A DNA stretch of 64,000 nucleotides from positions 32,571 through 96,570 of the IMG/VR virus record IMGVR_UViG_3300034072_001395. One strand, 5' to 3'. This document shows positions 58,788 to 64,000 of the stretch, in pieces. The stretch comes from a virus. The position numbers and the translations under genes are program-made. The notes under the pieces are model-generated. The model did no database searches. It was not told the origin of the DNA and saw only the letters and a program-made list of their open reading frames with translations. Numbering within the stretch: position 1 is the stretch's first letter; every line of letters begins with the position of its first letter.

Positions 58788-58966
58788 TTGTTCAGCCAGG
58801 GCGTAGGACACTCTCACGCATGCCGCAGGTGCTCGCTGATCCTCCCACCGCGCGGCCGTCCGCCTCACCGCGAAGTCCGTGACCGGATGATGACTAAGCT
58901 GGTGATCTTGCATTGACGCCGGCACGTCGGACAGATACATCAACGACGCACACTCTGGAGACTTCG

Positions 58967-59194
58967 ATGACGCCCATCTACACTGACATCACCGCGCGTG
59001 CCGACGCCTTCGTCGGTCACCTCGACAAGCTCTGCCCCACGGGGCCCATCGACGACGACATGCTCACACGGGCCATCTCGGACGCGCTGCACGCCGGCGT
59101 CCTGCCCGCCCCCGACAGCCCCGGGCACTGGGAGGTGCTGGCGGCCATCGGGCAGCGCATCGCCTCCAGGCTGGCCCCCGGCGCCCTCGGGTAG
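58967..59194 (+). CDS. Small helical protein
   Basis: 75 aa, TGGAG before the ATG. Mostly helical with Pro/Gly ends. First gene of the second DUF262 operon; no family is recognised. Confidence 0.6.
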   Translation: MTPIYTDITARADAFVGHLDKLCPTGPIDDDMLTRAISDALHAGVLPAPDSPGHWEVLAAIGQRIASRLAPGALG

Positions 59195-59232
59195 CCTCGC
59201 CCCCGCTCACAGTGACGCAAGGAGAACACCCG

Positions 59233-60033
59233 ATGAAGCTCACCGCCGAACAGCTCAATGACATCGCCGCATGCGGCGACCGCGTGAACGTCTCCAACAA
59301 GGACAGAGGACCACCCATCGCCCAGCGTGGCGGCGCTCGTGTGGAGTTCCATGCGGCTCTGCCCGACGGCGGCGCCGTCCTGAGTCTGCTCGACGAGACG
59401 CTCGGCGCTCCTGACACCTGGCGTGATGCCGCCTGCGCTTCCTGGGCGGAGGCCGTCGAGGCTGCGCGTGCGTGCCTTGCCACCGGACGGACCTGCGCCT
59501 ACGGACCCGGCATCGGGCTCCACGCCATGCTTCCGCAGTCCGCGCAGTCTCCGGTCCACGAGTCCTGGGAGACGATCGCACACGCCGTCGATGGCGCCGG
59601 CGACAGCACCGATCCGCTCAACCTCGACGCCGACTACCAGCGGCCGCGAGCGTGGACGGAGGCGCAGCAGAGCGCCTTCGTCGGCTGGGCGATGACCGGC
59701 GGCGAGGTCCCCGTGGTCTACTGCCGGCGCATCGCGTGGGACCAGCCCACCGAAGTCGTCGACGGGAAGCAGCGGATCATCGCCATCCACGCCTTCGTGC
59801 GCGGCAAGATCCCCGCCACGTTCACGCACAACGGGCGCGAGCGCACCGTCTGGTGGCGCGACCTCGATGAGATCGACCGCCGCAGCATGTCGCTGGACCT
59901 GCGCGTGAGCTACAACAACTGGACGCGGAAGCAGGCGCTCGACTTCTACATCCGCCTCAACAGCGCCGGCACGCCCCACGCCCCCGAGGAGATCGACCGC
60001 GTGCGCCGCCTCCTCTTCGCCGAGCAGGAGTAG
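59233..60033 (+). CDS. DUF262/ParB-like protein (second of two)
   Basis: 266 aa, GGAG before the ATG. NLDADYQRPRAWT near 133 and VVDGKQRIIAIHAFV near 175 match the YQRxxxW and DGxQR signature; then FYIRLNSAGTPH. The N-terminal 120 residues are an added region not seen in the protein at 8220. No HNH domain. The two proteins are of near-equal length and stand first or second in their operons, each behind the same type of control region. Confidence 0.7.
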   Translation: MKLTAEQLNDIAACGDRVNVSNKDRGPPIAQRGGARVEFHAALPDGGAVLSLLDETLGAPDTWRDAACASWAEAVEAARACLATGRTCAYGPGIGLHAMLPQSAQSPVHESWETIAHAVDGAGDSTDPLNLDADYQRPRAWTEAQQSAFVGWAMTGGEVPVVYCRRIAWDQPTEVVDGKQRIIAIHAFVRGKIPATFTHNGRERTVWWRDLDEIDRRSMSLDLRVSYNNWTRKQALDFYIRLNSAGTPHAPEEIDRVRRLLFAEQE

Positions 60034-60036
60034 CCC

Positions 60037-60123
60037 GTGGCGCCAGCGGGACTGCTGAGGGGGTGCGCCGTGCGCCTGCGCGGCAGTCTGGTGTGGAACG
60101 ACTTCAACGCTCTGGAGGAATGA
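60037..60123 (+). CDS. Possible 28-residue microprotein
   Basis: GTG after CAGGAG, 3 bases past the DUF262 stop; its TGA overlaps the next ATG (TGATG). Basic (Arg-rich) then acidic. It fills the gap and supplies the GGAGGA used by the next gene. Confidence 0.45.
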   Translation: MAPAGLLRGCAVRLRGSLVWNDFNALEE

Positions 60124-60377
60124 TGCAGTATGTCTATTGCAGGGACGATTACCCGGGCTACCCGGAGCTGATCGAAGATGACCGCAGGAAGGAACAACTG
60201 CGGCGGATCGAGGAGAAGCTGGCCCGCGCCGAGCACGCCCACATGATGCGTCGGGACTACCCGCGGCAGGCTGAGGATCTGCGCGATGTGTTCGATGAGA
60301 CGGACAAGCTGCGGCAAGAACTCGCCAAGGCCCAGCGCGAACTCGCCGAGCTGCGGCGCCAAGTGGCCGCGCGATGA
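60123..60377 (+). CDS. Coiled-coil protein
   Basis: 84 aa. ATG at 60123 (second of two adjacent) with GGAGG upstream. N-terminal YVYCRDDYPGYPELI, then an unbroken charged helix to the end. After its stop a ten-codon frame leads into the next gene, repeating the DUF262 gene end. Confidence 0.6.
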   Translation: MQYVYCRDDYPGYPELIEDDRRKEQLRRIEEKLARAEHAHMMRRDYPRQAEDLRDVFDETDKLRQELAKAQRELAELRRQVAAR

Positions 60378-60410
60378 GCGTCGCCAGCCTCGTCGAACAG
60401 GAGTAGCCCC

Positions 60411-60770
60411 GTGGCACGCCCGCTTCTACCCGTGCGGGTAATCCCGCTCGGTGATGATCCGCATTCGTCGACCAACTGGGACGAGATCGTCGTCCGCGGT
60501 CACTTCCCGCCCGACAGTCCGCACATGGCCGAGGCCATCAAGGCGATCGCCGAGTTCTTGTACGAGGAGCGCCCCGACGTGTTCGACGAGGAGGACGGCG
60601 AAACGCCCGTCGTCAAGTTCGGCCGCATCGCTATGGCGCGCTGGCAGTTCTGCGGTTACGCTGAGCACTGGCGCGAACTCCAGATGTTCTCGTGCGCCAA
60701 CCCTCCGGCCAACTCCTTCCCCATCACCGTGTTCGACGTGGACACCGCAGCACCCTCCGAGGAGCCATGA
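60411..60770 (+). CDS. Hypothetical protein
   Basis: 119 aa, GTG after CAGGAG. Acidic helix near 40-60 (IAEFLYEERPDVFDEED), mixed fold otherwise. TGATG overlap with the next gene. No family is recognised. Confidence 0.6.
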   Translation: MARPLLPVRVIPLGDDPHSSTNWDEIVVRGHFPPDSPHMAEAIKAIAEFLYEERPDVFDEEDGETPVVKFGRIAMARWQFCGYAEHWRELQMFSCANPPANSFPITVFDVDTAAPSEEP

Positions 60771-61090
60771 TGGATAATGTCGTCCTGCCGCCTGGCGTAC
60801 TGCGAGCTGCGGACGAACTGCCAGCCGATGTGCGGAACGCAATCGTGCGGTGCCTGGACCAGTGCGAGGCGGCTTGCGACGTGTTCGACGCATCTGACCG
60901 CTGTTATCTGGACAGGCAGCGCAAGGAACTCGCGCACAACGCCGCCTACGCAGAGATCCTCGCGCTACGAAACAAAGCAGGCGGCGAGTTGGCGCGATAC
61001 GCTCTGGACTTCACTCTCTCGCTCATCGCCATGACGGGCTTTCCTCCCCCTCCAAAGGAGCTTCACGATGACGACCCCCGACGGTCTTGA
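60770..61090 (+). CDS. Hypothetical protein
   Basis: 106 aa, ATG at 60770 taken over 60767 for better spacing to GAGGAG. Helical with four Cys. No family is recognised. Confidence 0.6.
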   Translation: MDNVVLPPGVLRAADELPADVRNAIVRCLDQCEAACDVFDASDRCYLDRQRKELAHNAAYAEILALRNKAGGELARYALDFTLSLIAMTGFPPPPKELHDDDPRRS

Positions 61091-61628
61091 CCCCGAACTT
61101 CTCAGCGCCCTCGACAGCCGCCTCGTCGTCAGCGCCCTGAAGAGCGAGAACGCCGCCTTGCGAGAGGAGCTTGCCGAGGCCCGCGCGCTGGCCGCCAACA
61201 TGGAGCGCGCCTTCGAGGCCGTCCGCAAGCCACTGCGCGACCTCGCCCGCCGCCTCTGTGCCGCTATCGGCTACGGCGCGGGCGCCGAGCCCGAAGGTGC
61301 CGAGGCCGTGGCGTGGCTCGACTCCGAGCTGGAGCGCCAGCGTGTGCGCGGCGCCGATCTGGAGGAGGCCCTGATGTCGGCGCGCGCCGAGGTCGAAGCC
61401 CTCCGCGCCACGCGCCCGGACCCGGACGGCAAGCACTGGCGCGCCTGGCTCACGCTGGACAGCATCGCCAACGACATCCTGACGGCCGGCTGCATGGGCG
61501 CGGCGGAGGACCTGATCGCGCGCTACCCTGACGACGAACTGCGGGCGCGCCAGCTCGTCCAGGCGCTCCTCAAGCGGCAGGATGATGTCGGCGCCCTGCA
61601 CGCCCATGCCGAGGACGCCGTCGTCTGA
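61068..61628 (+). CDS. Coiled-coil protein
   Basis: 186 aa, AAAGGAG before the ATG. Residues 20-55 and 85-115 are heptad-like; the C-terminal third is a helical domain. Convergent with the amidase gene, 8-base gap. No family is recognised. Confidence 0.65.
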   Translation: MTTPDGLDPELLSALDSRLVVSALKSENAALREELAEARALAANMERAFEAVRKPLRDLARRLCAAIGYGAGAEPEGAEAVAWLDSELERQRVRGADLEEALMSARAEVEALRATRPDPDGKHWRAWLTLDSIANDILTAGCMGAAEDLIARYPDDELRARQLVQALLKRQDDVGALHAHAEDAVV

Positions 61629-61636
61629 TCGCCCGT

Positions 61637-62251
61637 CTACACCTTCAGGTGCTTGCGCACGCCGTCGGCCAGGGCGCGCCCCACGCGGGCGAGCCCTTCG
61701 GGCGTGGCGAGGACCGCCGCCACGCTCGGGTTGTCGACGAAGAAGGGCTCGAAGCAGATCCCGCTGACGTTGCCGGGCCCGGCGTAGATGCCCTCGATGG
61801 TCCCCTTGGCGCGTGGGTAGCCCTGCTCCCAGGACGCGGCCTTGACGGAGCGCAGCTCGGGCAGTCCGGCCTTCAGGCCGTCGGCCACCGCCACCGCCAG
61901 GGCCTTGCCTCCGGCGCTCCGCGGGTCGTGGATGACGAGCCCGTGGCTGCCGCCGCCAGCGTTCAGGTGGCAGGCGACGTAGACGACGCCCGACCGCGGA
62001 CGCGCCCGCGCGACGGCGTTGGCCTGGCGGTGCCGGTCGGCGTAGCTGCCGGCCTCGATGATCAGGGTGTCGATGCCGGCGGCGTTCAGTGCCTCCGCCG
62101 CGGCCGCGATGTAGACGGGCGTGAGGTTGGCCTCCGCCTCGTGCGCCTCGCGGAGCCCGTCGCCGTCGAGGTCGGCGACCGCCCCGAGGTCCTGGCGGCC
62201 GGGCTTGCCGTAGTGCTGCCGGTCGAAGATCACCAGATGGCGGACGGTCAT
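61637..62251 (-). CDS. N-acetylmuramoyl-L-alanine amidase endolysin
   Basis: 204 aa, GGGAGG before the ATG at 62251. Amidase_3 fold: VIFDRQHYGK (first zinc His near 13), EAHEAEANLT (zinc Glu near 40), VYVACHLNAGGGSHG (second zinc His near 94), and catalytic Glu near FEPFFVDN. Cleaves the peptide from the sugar backbone of peptidoglycan. No cell-wall-binding domain or signal peptide, so it needs a holin. Confidence 0.8.
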   Translation of the reverse strand: MTVRHLVIFDRQHYGKPGRQDLGAVADLDGDGLREAHEAEANLTPVYIAAAAEALNAAGIDTLIIEAGSYADRHRQANAVARARPRSGVVYVACHLNAGGGSHGLVIHDPRSAGGKALAVAVADGLKAGLPELRSVKAASWEQGYPRAKGTIEGIYAGPGNVSGICFEPFFVDNPSVAAVLATPEGLARVGRALADGVRKHLKV

Positions 62252-62261
62252 CTTGGCCTCC

Positions 62262-63134
62262 CTACCCGCGCGCTGCGCGGAGAAGCCGCAGCATCCGTGC
62301 GGCGTGCTTGACGTTGAGGTGGACGGTGATCCGGGCATCCTCGGGCGCGTCCGGGTCGATGATGATCACCGCGGCCTGGCCGTAGCGGTTCTCGGGGAGG
62401 TTGAGCGCCACGCCGTAGTCGTCGGCGCGCTTGTAGGAGCCGACCTGCACGCAGTGGGCCAGCGTGCCGTTCGGGCGCTCGATCCGCGCGTAGCCGTGCG
62501 TGTGCGTGTGCCCGGCGGTGAGCACGTCCGCCGGCCAGCCGCCGAGCTGCGCCGCCTTCTGGACGCCGTGCGTGACGTTCCAGACGGACCGCCCGGGGAA
62601 GCTGTGCCGGACGTGGACGCGCACGGGCGCGCTCCATCCAGGGCCCGTGAGCCGCAGCTTCGCGTCCTCGTACCGGATGCGCTGCACGCCGGACTGCTTG
62701 CCGATCAGGTCCACGATCGGGCCTCGGCGCCCCCAGGCGTCGTGGTTGCCGAGCATCCAGAGGAGCCACTTGCCCTTGAGCCGCTGGCCGTACAGTTCGA
62801 GCAGACGCCAGCCGTCGTCGGCGGTGCCCTCGTTGCTCGCGTAGAGGTCCGCCAGACGGCCGATCCAGTTGTCGGTCATGTCGCCGAGCGAGATGCCATA
62901 CATGCCCTCCGTCTCGGCCACGGTGTCGAGATCCTCCAGCAGCGAGTTGATGTCGCAGCCGTCGTTGTCGAGGTGCGGGTCACCGCCGATGTAGATCCCG
63001 ATGGGACCGCGCACGGGGACGTGGACTTCTTCGCCGTCGCTCGGCGTCTGCCGTGCCAACTTGCGCTTGAAGGCGTCGGTGCGCCGTGCCAGGAGTGCCT
63101 CGATGGGCTCCGCGGTGTCTTTCGGGTCGCTCAT
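62262..63134 (-). CDS. Calcineurin-like metallophosphoesterase
   Basis: 290 aa, AAGGAG before the ATG at 63134. GDPHLD (51-56), GDMTDN (about 84), GNHDAWG (about 127) and GHTHTH (about 204) are the five metal-binding motifs of this superfamily. Phage members act on nucleic-acid ends or nucleotides; an Mre11-like role with the Rad50-like ATPase is conceivable but the gene is far away and lies with structural and lysis genes. Confidence 0.8.
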   Translation of the reverse strand: MSDPKDTAEPIEALLARRTDAFKRKLARQTPSDGEEVHVPVRGPIGIYIGGDPHLDNDGCDINSLLEDLDTVAETEGMYGISLGDMTDNWIGRLADLYASNEGTADDGWRLLELYGQRLKGKWLLWMLGNHDAWGRRGPIVDLIGKQSGVQRIRYEDAKLRLTGPGWSAPVRVHVRHSFPGRSVWNVTHGVQKAAQLGGWPADVLTAGHTHTHGYARIERPNGTLAHCVQVGSYKRADDYGVALNLPENRYGQAAVIIIDPDAPEDARITVHLNVKHAARMLRLLRAARG

Positions 63135-63159
63135 CGAGCGTCTCCTTTGTGATGTCGCC

Positions 63160-63188
63160 ACTCTACCGAAGCGGGGCTTAGGATCCAA
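63160..63188 (-). promoter_or_regulatory. Sigma70-type promoter
   Basis: Minus strand: TTGGAT, 17 bases, TAGAGT; 26 bases before the ATG at 63134. Overlaps the end of the gene at 63178. Confidence 0.65.
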
Positions 63189-63402
63189 GCCCTACGGCGA
63201 CGGCGGCACTGATGAGGTCGGCGGCGACCGTGTGCGCGGAGGACGCGAGCGTCAGGGTGCCAGGCGGCGACACGCCTGCATTGATGCGCGCACGCGCCTC
63301 CGTGGCGGCGGCCTCGATGCTCGCTGCGTCGAGGTAGACATCGAAGCGGTGAACGCGCTGGCCGTCGGAGGTCTCGGCTTCGCCGATGTAGCGTGCGGAC
63401 AT
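63178..63402 (-). CDS. Hypothetical protein
   Basis: 74 aa, AGGAG before the ATG at 63402. N-terminal beta strands (RYIGEAETSDGQRVHRFDVY), then an Ala-rich helix and a Gly/Ala end. Eight bases after the probable structural gene. No family is recognised. Confidence 0.65.
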   Translation of the reverse strand: MSARYIGEAETSDGQRVHRFDVYLDAASIEAAATEARARINAGVSPPGTLTLASSAHTVAADLISAAVAVGLGS

Positions 63403-63410
63403 GGGGGCTC

Positions 63411-64000
63411 CTACCCGTACACGGAGACGCGGAGACGCGTGATGACGACCTCGGCCACACCGCCCGGAGAAGCCATCGCGTACAGGGCAGACCCGGTGTA
63501 GCGCGTGCCGGTGCCGGCGGCCGCGGCGTTGACCGCGACCCGGCGGGCCGTGCCGGCCGCCATGTCGGTGAGGCCGGGGGCCGGGAGGGTCGAGGTGCCG
63601 TCATCGAAGCGGCCGCAGACGATGGACCCGCCCACGATGTAGAGCGTCACCACGGTCTGCGTCGGGGTCGTGACCGCCGAGCCCCACGCCGTAGCAACGC
63701 CGTTGGTCATGGTCTGCCACGTCGCGGTCGAGGCCGTCGTCCGGGCCAGTCGCAGGCCGTCGGACACCGAGGTCGCCACGTCGGTCTGTGAGCCCACGGC
63801 CCAGCGGATGGATGAGCCGGAGGCGGTGTCCACGATGTCGGCGCAAGCCATCTGCACGCAGTAGACCTTGCCAAGCAGGTCCTCTGCGGAGACGGAGAGC
63901 AGCGCGTCGAGGTCGATGGCGGCGGTGACCCGGCCCGTTGCGTTCGGGCCGATGAGGACAACCCCGGTCCCGTTCGTGACGCCGACCGTGTGTACCGCGC
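63411..64000 (-). CDS. Probable structural protein, 5' part outside the window
   Basis: The frame is open to the right edge; 196 residues are seen. Thr/Ala/Gly/Val-rich, beta-type sequence with few charges, and repeated short strands, like phage tail, fibre or head-decoration proteins. Ends ITRLRVSVYG. It is co-directional with the lysis genes. Confidence 0.65.
   Translation of the reverse strand, partial: AVHTVGVTNGTGVVLIGPNATGRVTAAIDLDALLSVSAEDLLGKVYCVQMACADIVDTASGSSIRWAVGSQTDVATSVSDGLRLARTTASTATWQTMTNGVATAWGSAVTTPTQTVVTLYIVGGSIVCGRFDDGTSTLPAPGLTDMAAGTARRVAVNAAAAGTGTRYTGSALYAMASPGGVAEVVITRLRVSVYG

Larger units (their letters stand above)
58424..58966. other. Gene-free divergent control region D
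   Basis: 543 bases between the RNR operon and the rightward block. Contains promoters in both directions and two head-to-head element copies. Bases about 58530-58700 match the reverse complement of about 7535-7720. No coding signal seen. Confidence 0.7.

Overview
The window is one stretch of a high-GC, tailed double-stranded DNA phage genome. About 95 genes are packed tightly in alternating blocks on both strands, mostly joined by ATGA, GTGA or TGATG stop/start overlaps. There is a complete phage replication and nucleotide set, a peptidoglycan amidase and phage-type small genes. I see no ribosomal RNA, tRNA, integrase or bacterial housekeeping genes. Many promoters are host sigma70 type (TTGnnn, 17 bp, TAnnnT), and several start codons lie at the predicted transcription start (leaderless). 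Together with the GC content this suggests a high-GC bacterial host, perhaps an actinobacterium; the host cannot be fixed from sequence alone.

Layout. 1-927: end of a coiled-coil protein on +. 921-7426 (-): a small-gene operon led by a large primase-helicase and holding a protein with an Acb2/Tad1-like hairpin region, a candidate counter-defence protein. 7734-11689 (+): a DUF262/ParB-like protein, an amino-methyltransferase, a Nudix hydrolase and unknowns. 11646-19716 (-): about 19 coupled small genes, including an HU-like protein and a tandem family of related 144-154 aa proteins. 19717-20894: 1.2 kb without a convincing gene, rich in repeats and hairpins. 20895-21389 (-): a membrane protein. 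21837-32878 (+): about 30 very small genes, ending in thymidylate synthase. 32898-35405 (+): a nuclease-methyltransferase fusion resembling type IIG enzymes. 35402-37367: a leaderless divergent pair (unknown/DHFR-like) and two unknowns. 37800-52371: the replication block, with a DUF927-like P-loop protein on - and, on +, an SF2 helicase, Cas4/RecB-like nuclease, RecA-like ATPase, SSB, Dam methylase, UDG-exonuclease-PolA fusion and Rad50-like ATPase. 52382-58423: dUTPase, RNase H, Dcm methylase and a class II ribonucleotide reductase carrying a mini-intein at its radical cysteine. 58967-61628 (+): a second DUF262-like protein and small genes. 61637-64000 (-): amidase endolysin, metallophosphoesterase and a probable structural protein cut by the window edge.

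How it fits together. RNR, dUTPase, ThyA and DHFR form a dTTP supply route. The primase-helicase, SF2 helicase, SSB, PolA-type polymerase, Cas4-like nuclease, Rad50-like ATPase and RNase H cover replication and recombination. Three stand-alone methyltransferases plus the IIG-like enzyme suggest heavy DNA modification. Four gene-free regions between operons share a 23-bp element, orientation-specific and extended in places to 70-180 bp, which looks like a phage-wide control or replication signal.
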